Below, piece by piece: positions 45,601 to 53,202 of a DNA stretch of 64,000 nucleotides. The stretch is from Geomonas ferrireducens. GTDB taxonomy: Bacteria; Desulfobacterota; Desulfuromonadia; Geobacterales; Geobacteraceae. The position numbers were made by a program, and so were the translations under genes. The stretch covers positions 1,322,105-1,386,104 of the forward strand of contig NZ_SSYA01000002.1 in assembly GCF_004917065.1 (NCBI RefSeq), given 5' to 3'. Each line of letters starts with the position of its first letter. Positions within the stretch are counted from its first letter, which is position 1. A model generated the notes under the pieces. The model was not told the DNA's origin, ran no database searches, and was given only the letters and a program-made list of their open reading frames with translations.

Positions 45601-46943
45601 GCAAAGGCAACGCAAGCGGCTGCCGCCTTGACGCCCCCGCCGTGAAGGTTCTGGTCCCGACCATGGGGGTGTCCGGGTCGAGGGGTGTCGTCTGCGCCTT
45701 CCGGTATGCAGGCGTTGATGCCGTTCTGGCCCCCCCTCCGGGGCTGGAGGAGTTGAACCTCGGCAAGGCGGTCGCGACCTGCAAGGAGTGCCTTCCACTG
45801 CTACTGACCGTCGGGACGCTGCGCAGGTATCTGCAGCAGGAAAAGCGCCCCGGGGAATCCCTGCTCTTCTTCATGCCCGGCTCCGACGGTCCCTGCCGCT
45901 TCGGCCAATATCGGGTGTTCCTGGAAAATTACCTTGTTAAGAACGATATACGTGACGTCGCCGTATTAAGCCTTAGCTGCGAGAACGGTTACGCCGGGTT
46001 ACCGTACCGGTTCACGCGCCGAGCCTGGCAGGCGGTCTGTGTCGGAGACGGGATGGATGAGATTGAAGCGACGCTCAGGGCGCAGGCGATGGATGTCCCG
46101 GCAGCCCTTGCCCGGCTCGAATTGATGAAGGAGCGCATCTTCGCGAGCATCGCCAGGGATGACAGCAACCGACTGCTGCGGGTGATCGGGGGGGAAGCCG
46201 CTGCCCTCTCAGCTTTCCCGCGCAAGAAGGAGACGAAGCCGCTCATAATCAGGCTCCTTGGCGAAATCTACGTGCGCCACGACGGTTTTTCACGTCAGGG
46301 GCTGGTCGAGCGCCTTACCGAGCGGGGCATAGTGGTTCGCACCGCGCCTGTAGCGGAGTGGCTTCAGTACAGTGACTACTGCATGTCTCACGGGCTCGCC
46401 TCGAAAAGCTTTCAGGCCAGGGAGCGGATCAAGTCGGTTCTGACCCAGAAGGTAAAGGCAGGCGACCGGTCGGCGGTAGAAAAGGAACTGTCGCGCTCCG
46501 GCTACTACGAGGGGGAGGGATATGATGTGGCCGATTTGGTCCGCGCCAGCGCTCCGCTTCTGAACCCGGAACTCGCCACTGAAGCGACTCTTACCGTCGG
46601 CACCACACTTTTGGAACTGGGTCGGGGAACGCATGGCGTGATCAGCATCGGTCCATTCGGATGCATGCCTAGCAGGGTCGCGGAAGCCGTACTGAGCGGG
46701 AGGGGGCGGGCGGCAGGCGCGCCGTTGTCAGACCTCCCCTTCCTCGTCATCGAGGTGGACGGCAATGCCTTCCCCCAACTTGTGGAAGCACGCCTTGAGA
46801 GTTTCCTGCTGGCCGCCCAGCGCCTGCGAGACCGGCAGGTGAACGCTCCCTATCGGTTTCAGCAAGGGCCGGATAAAAAAATGCCGGGCGCTAGATGCCT
46901 CCTGCAAAGGAAGCTCCGGCAACCCGGCCGATTGTTGGAGTGA
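42678..46943 (+). CDS. Large acyl-CoA dehydratase activase-type fusion (two ASKHA domains plus DUF2229-type parts)
   Basis: Protein of 1421 residues. Two ASKHA ATPase domains of the HgdC/BcrA type lie at about 1-260 and 290-560. The second is canonical: LDAGSTTTKAV, EIGGQDAKY and the cluster-binding NEACSAGTGSF. The first keeps the cluster cysteine (NKCAAGTGEF) but its phosphate loop reads LGATTITMA and its second motif VGGETFML, so it is degenerate. About 565-900 resembles DUF2229 with Cys in GREGCDRKCSISRI, and the rest a dehydratase-subunit-like part with TCKECLPLLLT and GPCRFGQY. The family drives ATP-dependent low-potential electron transfer to a double-cubane or [4Fe-4S] cluster. Start at 42678 lies inside the end of the radical SAM gene. 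Confidence 0.85.
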   Translation: MRGAVGLCLGATTITMAQRRGHGVRIDSFPHEGKVAARLLPLLRAVGDAPVGLTGRKFCRQLPLPTVSEPEAVELAFAHLRHRFPDADCIVSVGGETFMLYLLNDEGKIRDVHAGNKCAAGTGEFFTQQARRMGLTLEEALELASWETPHRVAGRCSVFCKSDCTHAMNKGVPKGQVVAGICAMMAGKVAELLKKARARRALIVGGCSLNHVMIDLLRQGYPELAVPEEAVGFEALGAMLWAEQHGLPAGTVEAALACRKRTFAPLPPLGDGLARVTFHTLAPGTFAPGEYLCGLDAGSTTTKAVLMRRDNKSIVASAYLRTNGDPIAASRACYQSLLAQLPSGSTPDIVGLGVTGSGRLIVGLHGMTDGVVNEIVAHATAAVAFDPEVETIFEIGGQDAKYTFISQRVASDYAMNEACSAGTGSFLEEACRETLGVGTEEIAPLALRATHPPNFSDQCAAFIGSDVNSAVQEGVSTEDVAGGLVYSICQNYLNRVKGNRPVGGKIFMQGGVCYNRAVPAAMASLCGQPIVVPPEPGLMGAYGAALEVLSRLENKLLERAPFDLEVLAGREVRYLEPFTCPGREGCDRKCSISRIVLDGCTFPFGGACSRYEGRRAAAKQGEDLVALREEMVFKKHVPTSCATGATVGVLPALFSGTFYPLYAHFFAALGMRVVTPERPAPEGIEAATAPFCHPVLLSHGYLRSALDAGIDHVFLPHVKNAALEGKPGEANCTCPLVQGEPYYLAAAFPEEVPQRLLTAVLDFQDRQKLQGAFTAIGKRLGFSTARSNHAFSVAWESFLTLHREMEERGRRFLDELDPAATAIVLFGRPYQAFSRLANLSIPLKLSDRGCTVIPHDLLFHGESAARDELMYWSTGRQMLQVADLVKRHPNLFGVFVTSFGCGPDSFLLGYFRDRMGRKPSLTLELDAHTADAGIDTRIEAFLDVIRNYRESLASPRVVTRAAVKEGARQDMPRPGKGNASGCRLDAPAVKVLVPTMGVSGSRGVVCAFRYAGVDAVLAPPPGLEELNLGKAVATCKECLPLLLTVGTLRRYLQQEKRPGESLLFFMPGSDGPCRFGQYRVFLENYLVKNDIRDVAVLSLSCENGYAGLPYRFTRRAWQAVCVGDGMDEIEATLRAQAMDVPAALARLELMKERIFASIARDDSNRLLRVIGGEAAALSAFPRKKETKPLIIRLLGEIYVRHDGFSRQGLVERLTERGIVVRTAPVAEWLQYSDYCMSHGLASKSFQARERIKSVLTQKVKAGDRSAVEKELSRSGYYEGEGYDVADLVRASAPLLNPELATEATLTVGTTLLELGRGTHGVISIGPFGCMPSRVAEAVLSGRGRAAGAPLSDLPFLVIEVDGNAFPQLVEARLESFLLAAQRLRDRQVNAPYRFQQGPDKKMPGARCLLQRKLRQPGRLLE

Positions 46944-47225
46944 CCTCGAGATGAGTCCGGTGGTTTTCCGTCCTCCGGTCACCCGAGGTTTGGCTTTGTC
47001 TGGAGCTATACTATTACTACCAGATGGAAAGTCAAACTACTAAACATCCTATGTCTTCCGAATGTGGTGCCTCTATGCCATCCCTCAGACAGCACAGTCT
47101 GTTCTTTTCGATGTCAGGACACCCTCCTTATTTATGACGATACCGCTTTTTAGCTCTTACATTGCGTGTTACCATGTTGTTGCTGCAAACAAAGACTGTG
47201 ATCCAGTGGCAAGAAAGGTGGACGC

Positions 47226-47831
47226 ATGAAACAGTATCTTGAAGCTACGGAATATATCGATTGGCATCATCCGGCCATTCTGGAAAAGGCACGGACCTTG
47301 TCGGCTGGTGAAACGAACAAGACTGTGACCGCTAAGCGCTGCTTCGAGTTCGTCCGCGACAAGATCAAGCATAGCTGGGACTACAAGTTGGGGCCGGTGA
47401 CCTGCCGCGCGTCAGAGGTTCTCGAGCATGGCACCGGCTATTGCTATGCCAAGAGTCACCTCTTGGCCGCTCTGCTGCGCGCGAACCAGATTCCTGCAGG
47501 TCTTTGCTATCAGCGCCTCTCCCTGCACGACGGCGGCCCACCTTATTGCCTGCACAGTCTGAACGCTATCTGGCTGCCGGATCACGGCTGGTACCGGGTC
47601 GATCCCCGCGGCAACAAGCCGGGCATCGAGGCCCGGTTCTCTCCCCCGGATGAGCAGCTCGCCTTCCCTATCAACGAGCGCCTGGAGGCCGACCTCCCCG
47701 AGATCTGGCCCGAGCCGTTGCCTGTTGTGGTCAGGGTGCTCACCACGCACGAGACCATCGCCCAGGTGTACCAGAACCTACCCGACATCGAACTCTTCCG
47801 CAGCTTCGGTTCCGAGACTCATACTTTCTGA
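47226..47831 (+). CDS. Transglutaminase-like (papain-fold) protein
   Basis: Soluble protein of 201 residues with the transglutaminase core: Cys in EHGTGYCYAKSHLLAALL, His in PYCLHSLNAIWLP, Asp in WYRVDPRGNK, the usual catalytic triad order. No signal peptide, so it acts in the cytoplasm, probably as a protease or amidase rather than a cross-linker. Substrate is unknown. Start supported by AAAGGTGG. It is followed by a strong terminator and stands alone. Confidence 0.88.
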   Translation: MKQYLEATEYIDWHHPAILEKARTLSAGETNKTVTAKRCFEFVRDKIKHSWDYKLGPVTCRASEVLEHGTGYCYAKSHLLAALLRANQIPAGLCYQRLSLHDGGPPYCLHSLNAIWLPDHGWYRVDPRGNKPGIEARFSPPDEQLAFPINERLEADLPEIWPEPLPVVVRVLTTHETIAQVYQNLPDIELFRSFGSETHTF

Positions 47832-47932
47832 AAAGGATGTCGCACATACATAGGCGTTTGCTCTGGGAGCCTGACTTGGCACCACAAAAACAGACAGGGG
47901 ATTAGCCCGCATCGAGCCAATCCCAGAAGATG

Positions 47933-47966
47933 AAAAGGCGCATAGTTAGAACTATGCGCCTTTTTT
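47933..47966. terminator. Strong bidirectional terminator
   Basis: Perfect 14-bp stem AAAAGGCGCATAGT with ACTATGCGCCTTTT, loop TAGA, T run behind. It stops the transglutaminase gene and, on the other strand, lies just past the tRNA fragment. Confidence 0.9.
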
Positions 47967-47972
47967 GATATC

Positions 47973-48007
47973 GGTTGCGCGGATAGGATTTGAACCTATG
48001 ACCTCCC
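47973..48007 (-). pseudogene. tRNA-fMet 3'-end fragment, possible attachment-site footprint
   Basis: Read leftward from 48007 the sequence is AGGTC, then T stem-loop ATAGG-TTCAAAT-CCTAT, then CCGCGCA, discriminator A and CC. This matches the 3' third of bacterial initiator tRNA (typical AGGTCATAGGTTCAAATCC), but nothing upstream forms the D or anticodon arms and no 5' acceptor strand is found. The last base of the end is G rather than the A of CCA. Such isolated tRNA ends are commonly left by integrases that insert at tRNA genes. Confidence 0.7.
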
Positions 48008-48113
48008 AGGAGCAGTCCCAGGGGCTGCTGCAAGACCGTGTTAGCAACTATTTCAGAATATTAGTAAAACCTTAAACCTACAAAACCCCTCTGCCATTGT
48101 TTGTTCCAAAGAG

Positions 48114-48141
48114 TTGAAAAAGATATTGTTTAAAGTATAGA
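48114..48141 (+). promoter_or_regulatory. Possible sigma-70 promoter of the regulator/kinase pair
   Basis: TTGAAA (48114-48119), 16-base spacer, TATAGA (48136-48141), about 115 bases before the regulator start. A small hairpin GCCACA-TTCAAT-TGTGGC lies between it and the start. Confidence 0.45.
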
Positions 48142-48255
48142 ATCAAACTGGAACTGTATCTGCGTATTGCAAGGCTGACATACAATGTAATTTTATCAAC
48201 CAGATGGAGGGCACCTGTGATCGAGCCACATTCAATTGTGGCAGTGAGATAATCC

Positions 48256-48927
48256 ATGCGCCTCTTGATCGTAGAAGACGAGTTAAAAACAGCGACATTC
48301 CTGAAAAAAGGACTCACCGAAAACGGCTTTGTCGTCGACACCGCGCATAACGGTGAGGACGGCCTGCATCTGGTCCTCACGGGAACCTACGACCTCGTCA
48401 TCCTGGACGTCGGGCTCCCCGAGCGCTCAGGCTGGTCCGTTGTGACGGAGATACGCCAGCACGGCAAGGGACTCCCGGTGCTGTTTTTGACTGCGCGAGA
48501 TACCGTCACCGACCGCATCAAAGGCCTGGAACTGGGTGCCGACGACTACCTGGTGAAGCCGTTTTCCTTTGCCGAACTGCTGGTCAGGGTGCGCACTATC
48601 CTGCGTCGCGGCCCCCTACGCAACGAGGATACCCTCCAGATCGCCGATCTGACCATCGACCTGAACCGGCACCGGGCCTTCCGCTCCGGGACCCGCCTCG
48701 ACCTCGCCCCCAAAGAATTTTCCCTGCTCTCCCTTTTGGCCCGCCGTGCGGGAGAGGTGCTCACCCGAACCGTCATAGCCGATCAGCTATGGGACATGAA
48801 CTTCGACAGCGGCACCAACGTGGTGGATGTGGCAATCCGGCGCTTGCGCACCAAGGTGGACGATCCGTTCCCGCAAAAGTTGATTCACACCATCCGTGGA
48901 GTCGGTTATGTCCTGGAAGAGCACTAG
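48256..48927 (+). CDS. OmpR-family response regulator (CusR/CopR type)
   Basis: Regulator of 223 residues: receiver (about 1-115) with [10 protein letters not shown] and acceptor aspartate in [13 protein letters not shown], and winged helix (about 125-220) ending in [13 protein letters not shown]. It resembles heavy-metal regulators in overall sequence, but it lies just upstream of the OmcS locus and is more likely to control that (inference). It overlaps the kinase gene by 20 bases. The Shine-Dalgarno (GTGAG) is weak. Confidence 0.9.
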   Translation: MRLLIVEDELKTATFLKKGLTENGFVVDTAHNGEDGLHLVLTGTYDLVILDVGLPERSGWSVVTEIRQHGKGLPVLFLTARDTVTDRIKGLELGADDYLVKPFSFAELLVRVRTILRRGPLRNEDTLQIADLTIDLNRHRAFRSGTRLDLAPKEFSLLSLLARRAGEVLTRTVIADQLWDMNFDSGTNVVDVAIRRLRTKVDDPFPQKLIHTIRGVGYVLEEH

Positions 48928-50350
48928 CAGCCCCTGCAGTTTCTTCAAAAAGTTATCCATCACCGGCAGGCTCACCCTTCTCTACATCCTGTCCGCGGTG
49001 ATAACCCTACTGGGCGGCATCACCTACATCACCTGGTCCATGTACCAGGTGATGGAACAGGCCGACAGTGACTTCGTCCAGGCGCGACTGCAAACCTACC
49101 GTGCTCTTTTTTCCGACCGCCCCGGCGATCTGGAAACCATCCGCAAGGACATCGAGTGGGAGGGGACCAACGTCGCCACCCCGGAGTACTACATCCGCAT
49201 CGAGGACAGCTCCGGACGGCTTCTGGTTGAGACGCCGGGGATGTCGCAGGTGCTCCCGTCGAGCCTCTTCCACTGCGTCCTGACCCACCCCCGCCAAATA
49301 ACCACCCGCTACCTGCATGCGGCCAACGGGCGGGAATACCTGATCAGCTGCGATTTGGAGCCTGTCGGGCATCCTAAGGGCGGCATCATCCAGATAGGCC
49401 TCGACGCCACCCACGAGATAAAGGCCATCCGCAAGAAGCAGGTCCAGTTGGTGATCATCTTCATAAGTGGGATAGTGGCGGCAACCGGCGTCGGAGTCCT
49501 CGTCGCACGCAAGGCGCTGTCGCCCCTGCGTGACATCACTGGAGTGGCAAAGCAGATAACGGTAGAACGGATCAGCGAGCGACTCGACCCCCTGCAGTGG
49601 CCGGTTGAACTGCGGCACTTTGCATCGGCCTTCAACGAGATGCTGGGGCGGCTCGAGGAGTCGTTCATCAAGCTCTCCCAGAGCTCCTCCAACCTTGCCC
49701 ACGAACTGCGCACCCCCATAAACAACCTGCTCGGAGTAACCGAGGTCGCCCTTACCCGCGACCGCCCCCCGGAGGAATACCGAAAGACCCTCGAGTCAAA
49801 CGTCGAGGAGTATCATCGTCTGTCACGCCTGATCGACGACATGCTGTTCCTGGCCCGCGCGGATCACCCCACCCAGCGCTTCAAATTCGTCCTTTTCGAT
49901 CCGGCCAAAGAGATCGAGAAAGTCTGCGCTTTTTACGAACCGGTCGCCGAAGACAAGGGGATCGCGATCAGTTACAGCGGCAGCGGACTCATGTACGGCG
50001 CTCCCCAGATGCTGGAACGGGCCGTCAGCAACCTCGTCGGAAACGCACTGCAGTATTCCCCGCCCGGATGCGTCGTCGAGGTCCGGACGCTGACCACCGG
50101 CGACGGCTCTCAGGTGGTCCAGGTGCGCGATTCAGGCCACGGCATGAAGCCCGAGGAAGTGGATCGCGTGTTCGACCGGTTCTACCGCGGGGACCGGCAC
50201 CGGACCCTGCACCCGGACGGCTCCGGACTCGGCCTGTCCATCGTGAAATCCATCGTGGAGCTGCATCACGGGACCATTTCCGTCGAAAGCTCCCCGAATC
50301 ACGGCACGACCATACTGCTCCGTTTCCCCCCTCCCCCGCCCGACGCCTAG
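48908..50350 (+). CDS. Sensor histidine kinase partner (CusS-like)
   Basis: Inner-membrane kinase of 480 residues with two helices (about 22-45 and 175-197) around a periplasmic sensor domain, HAMP, acceptor histidine in [17 protein letters not shown] (about 261) and ATPase domain with [12 protein letters not shown] and [18 protein letters not shown]. The layout is that of heavy-metal kinases, though the His/Met-rich metal motifs of CusS are not seen in the periplasmic part. Start ATG at 48908 lies within the regulator gene. The next gene downstream is the NHL protein of the cytochrome locus. Confidence 0.9.
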   Translation: MSWKSTSSPCSFFKKLSITGRLTLLYILSAVITLLGGITYITWSMYQVMEQADSDFVQARLQTYRALFSDRPGDLETIRKDIEWEGTNVATPEYYIRIEDSSGRLLVETPGMSQVLPSSLFHCVLTHPRQITTRYLHAANGREYLISCDLEPVGHPKGGIIQIGLDATHEIKAIRKKQVQLVIIFISGIVAATGVGVLVARKALSPLRDITGVAKQITVERISERLDPLQWPVELRHFASAFNEMLGRLEESFIKLSQSSSNLAHELRTPINNLLGVTEVALTRDRPPEEYRKTLESNVEEYHRLSRLIDDMLFLARADHPTQRFKFVLFDPAKEIEKVCAFYEPVAEDKGIAISYSGSGLMYGAPQMLERAVSNLVGNALQYSPPGCVVEVRTLTTGDGSQVVQVRDSGHGMKPEEVDRVFDRFYRGDRHRTLHPDGSGLGLSIVKSIVELHHGTISVESSPNHGTTILLRFPPPPPDA

Positions 50351-50459
50351 TTCCGCACGACCTCCCCTGTCAAGCTCGCCCTGCCGTAACCTCGCACTGC
50401 CGCACCATTTCTTTCCTGGCCGCAACGCCTGCGCGTCGGGGCCATGCCCCGCAGCAACC

Positions 50460-50565
50460 TTACCAAATGGTAATGTCGGCAACAGATTCCGGTAAGGCTT
50501 CTTCAGCTATCATCCCCACCGTACCCAACTCTTTAGGTAAAGAACAACACATTACCAAATGGCAA
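50460..50565. promoter_or_regulatory. Pair of TTACCAAATGGYAA boxes upstream of the OmcS locus
   Basis: TTACCAAATGGTAA (50460-50473) and TTACCAAATGGCAA (50552-50565) lie 92 bp apart in the gap before the NHL gene, and both are followed by similar sequence, GTC(AC)GGCAACA and then TCCGG. TTACC/GGTAA is an inverted repeat. No gene or RNA is seen in the remaining gap (50351-50663). Likely binding sites for the neighbouring regulator. Confidence 0.6.
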
Positions 50566-50663
50566 CGTCACGGCAACACTCCGGAAATGGCGCGTGTCGT
50601 ATGCTTCGGACACCCGTGGTGCTTCGCCACATGCGTCGCCCCCAGGATGATCATCGGTTCCAC

Positions 50664-51635
50664 ATGTACAAGATTTACCGCGGCATGCTGCTCTCTCTCA
50701 TCCTGGTGACCGCCCTTGCGTCCCCGGCCCCGGCGGCTCTCTTCAGAGCAGCCTATCTCTACACGCTTTCGGACTTCAACGGGGCGATCCCATACAACTG
50801 GGTCAACCTCGCGGTCGACCGGCGCGGCGAGGAGACCTATGTCGCGGACCCTGCCGGACGGTCGGTGCGGGTCTTCAACGACAGCGGCATGGAAGTGTAC
50901 CGCTTCGGCGACAACGGCGATTTCCGCAACATAACGGCGGTGGCGGTGGCAGACAGCGGCGAGATCTTCGTCCTCTCCCGGTCCAACGCAAGCTACGCGG
51001 TGACCCGTTGCGACTACCGGGGGGAACCAAAGGCAAGGCTTGCCATGAAGGGGCTCCCCCCCGAGTATGCAACCGACTTCGTACCGGACACCATCTGCTG
51101 GCACGGGGATCACCTCTACCTCGTCGACAGGAACACCATGAAGGTGGCGCTGACCGACCGGGAGGGGAGCTTCGATTCCGGGTACGAACTGGGAACCATC
51201 CTCGGGTTTAGCAAGAAACAAATAAGCGAATCCGGGATGGTCGGCTTCAGCGTGGACAACGAGGGGGATCTCCTCTTCACGGTGCCGGTCTTCTTCTCCG
51301 CCTACCTGGTCACCCCCGGCCACCAAGTACGTTCCTTCGGCATGCGCGGCAGCACGCCTGGGAAGTTCAACATAGTAAGCGGCATCGCCTCCGATGAGCG
51401 GGGGAACATCTACGTGGCGGACACCCTGCGCTGCGTGGTGATGATCTTCGACAGGGATTTCAGTTTCCAGGCCGAGTTCGGCTTTAGGGGGCTGGAGCCG
51501 GGTAACCTCATTGCTCCTATGGAACTCGTCGTCAACCATGACCGGGTTTACGTGGCCCAGAGCCGGGCCAGGGGCGTCAGCGTCTACCGGGTATTCCAGA
51601 CCCAGCCGTCAGCGACCAGCACGAAGGGGGGGTGA
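50664..51635 (+). CDS. Exported NHL-repeat beta-propeller protein
   Basis: Protein of 323 residues with a signal peptide (MYKIYRGMLLSLILVTALAS, end about AAL). The mature part is made of NHL-type blades, e.g. VNLAVDRRGEETYVADPAGR and GIASDERGNIYVADTLRCVV, giving about five to six blades of a propeller. It has no haem motif. It lies 76 bases before omcS; as I recall, an NHL protein also precedes omcS in G. sulfurreducens. A surface scaffold or partner for the filament is plausible. Longer upstream starts (50559) do not have a signal peptide at the right place. Confidence 0.82.
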   Translation: MYKIYRGMLLSLILVTALASPAPAALFRAAYLYTLSDFNGAIPYNWVNLAVDRRGEETYVADPAGRSVRVFNDSGMEVYRFGDNGDFRNITAVAVADSGEIFVLSRSNASYAVTRCDYRGEPKARLAMKGLPPEYATDFVPDTICWHGDHLYLVDRNTMKVALTDREGSFDSGYELGTILGFSKKQISESGMVGFSVDNEGDLLFTVPVFFSAYLVTPGHQVRSFGMRGSTPGKFNIVSGIASDERGNIYVADTLRCVVMIFDRDFSFQAEFGFRGLEPGNLIAPMELVVNHDRVYVAQSRARGVSVYRVFQTQPSATSTKGG

Positions 51636-51711
51636 GAAGAAGCGAACAGTACTCAAAACGGTGCAGTTGGTAACTAAATCTTTGCATTTTTTGGATTGAA
51701 AAGGAGACACA

Positions 51712-53070
51712 ATGAAAGCAGCAAAGTCTTTGACAGCAGCAGCGGTCCTTACCCTTCTGGCCTCCGGCAGCGCCTTCGCCTACCATGACGGCGGCGTGGC
51801 GTACTGTGACGGGTGCCACACCATGCACAACTCCTCCGGCAACAAGGCGATGGGCACCGGCAGCAACGCCACCCAGCTCAAAGGGGTCACCTACCTGCTC
51901 CAGGGCAGCGACCAGAGCTCGACCTGCCTCAACTGCCACGCCACCACCTCCGCTAAGGCGGGGAGCTACCACATCATGACCACCGACGCCGCCGCGGGCG
52001 GCACGGTTCCCTCCAACTACACCCCCGGCGGCGACTTCGCCTGGGTGAAGGAAACCTTCAACTACAACAGCCACGGCACCCCGACCACCAGCCTTGGCGA
52101 GCGCCACGGCCACAACGTGGTCGCCGCCGACTTCGGCATCACCCCCGACTCCACCCTGAGCACCGCCCCGGGCGGCAACTACCCCGCGGCGAACCTGGCC
52201 TGCTCGAGCTGCCACGATCCCCACGGCAAGTACCGCATCGTAGACGCATCGGGCACCGTGCAGCGTCCCGTCGTCGCGGGCACCGGCTACAACGGAGCCA
52301 ACGACGTGGCGGTCTCCTTGCCGATCAACGGCTCCGGCTCCTACGGCGCTGCTCCGACCACCACCGAGGCGGTCGGCGTCTACCGTCTGTTGGGTGGCCC
52401 GGGATACCTCCCGGATTCCGTGGCGGGCGTCGCCGGCATCCAACCGTTTGCAGCACTGCCCCCGTATGCCGTCGCACCGGCCGCCTACAACCGCTCCGAG
52501 GCGAGCACTGACACCCGCGTGGCGTACGGTACCGGCATGTCCGAGTGGTGCGCCAACTGCCATACCAACATCCACAACTCCACCGCCAACTATGACGGCG
52601 GCACCAGCCTCATCCACCCGGCCAGCAGCGACTCCACCCTGGGCGCCAACATCCTTGCCAACTACAACGCCTACGTAAGCTCCGGCAACTTCGGCGGCAC
52701 CGTGGCCGGCGCCTACACCTCCATGGTGCCCTTCGAAGAGGGGACCAACAACCGCGCCAACCTGGCCCTGCACGCCGTCAACGACGGTTCCCAGAAAGGC
52801 GGCGCCGACAGCAGCTCCAACGTCATGTGCCTCTCCTGCCACAGGGCCCATGCCTCCGGCTGGGACAGCATGACCCGCTGGACCAACAAGACCGAGTTCC
52901 TCACCGTGGCAGGCGCCTACCCCGGCACCGACTCCACCAACACCTCGGCACAGTCCTACGGCCTTGGCCGCACCATGAACGAAGTCCAGGCAACCTTCTA
53001 CCAGAGGCCCGCTACCGTCTACGCCACCTACCAGCGGTCCCTGTGCAACAAGTGCCACGCCAAGGACTAA
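51712..53070 (+). CDS. omcS: Hexaheme filament-forming c-type cytochrome OmcS
   Basis: Secreted cytochrome of 452 residues (signal peptide MKAAKSLTAAAVLTLLASGS, cut after AFA). Exactly six CXXCH: CDGCH, CLNCH, CSSCH, CANCH, CLSCH and CNKCH. The sequence matches G. sulfurreducens OmcS from memory at many places: YCDGCHTMHNS, APGGNYPAANLACSSCHDPH, YGTGMSEWCANCHTNIHNS, NVMCLSCHRAHASGWDSMTR and the last LCNKCHAKD. OmcS polymerises into micrometre-long filaments with a continuous chain of haems that carry electrons out of the cell. Here it is about 20 residues longer than that protein. Start after AAGGAGACACA. No OmcT paralogue follows, unlike in G. sulfurreducens. Confidence 0.92.
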   Translation: MKAAKSLTAAAVLTLLASGSAFAYHDGGVAYCDGCHTMHNSSGNKAMGTGSNATQLKGVTYLLQGSDQSSTCLNCHATTSAKAGSYHIMTTDAAAGGTVPSNYTPGGDFAWVKETFNYNSHGTPTTSLGERHGHNVVAADFGITPDSTLSTAPGGNYPAANLACSSCHDPHGKYRIVDASGTVQRPVVAGTGYNGANDVAVSLPINGSGSYGAAPTTTEAVGVYRLLGGPGYLPDSVAGVAGIQPFAALPPYAVAPAAYNRSEASTDTRVAYGTGMSEWCANCHTNIHNSTANYDGGTSLIHPASSDSTLGANILANYNAYVSSGNFGGTVAGAYTSMVPFEEGTNNRANLALHAVNDGSQKGGADSSSNVMCLSCHRAHASGWDSMTRWTNKTEFLTVAGAYPGTDSTNTSAQSYGLGRTMNEVQATFYQRPATVYATYQRSLCNKCHAKD

Positions 53071-53115
53071 CGAGGCACCCCTGTTTAACGAGGCCTTAGC
53101 GCCTCACCATGCCGC

Positions 53116-53145
53116 AACCGGGCTGGCTTTCGGGCCAGCCCGGTT
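53116..53145 (+). terminator. Terminator/attenuator hairpin after omcS
   Basis: Perfect 12-bp stem AACCGGGCTGGC with GCCAGCCCGGTT, loop TTTCGG, followed by only CTTAC. It should partly end the omcS transcript and leave lower levels for the genes behind. Confidence 0.75.
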
Positions 53146-53169
53146 CTTACGGAAACCGTACGATCCAAA

Positions 53170-53188
53170 GCCGGGGCCCCGCCCCGGC
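53170..53188 (+). promoter_or_regulatory. GC hairpin directly ahead of the propeller-lipoprotein gene
   Basis: Perfect 8-bp stem GCCGGGGC-CCC-GCCCCGGC, 14 bases before the ATG at 53203. No Shine-Dalgarno can be seen between stem and start, so initiation may depend on this structure or on a factor that acts on it. Confidence 0.5.
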
Positions 53189-53202
53189 AGCGTGGCACCC
53201 CT

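Noticed and set aside
47970..48060. Complete tRNA gene
   Set aside because: T arm and 3' acceptor are clear, but no D arm, anticodon arm or 5' acceptor strand can be drawn from the adjoining sequence.
51655..51690. Sigma-54 promoter before omcS
   Set aside because: TTGG and TTGCA are present but 13 bases lie between GG and GC, three too many.
50351..51711. GEMM cyclic-dinucleotide riboswitch ahead of the cytochrome genes
   Set aside because: Such riboswitches precede several Geobacter cytochrome genes, but the conserved GACGCAAAGCC-type core is not in the gaps before the NHL gene or omcS.
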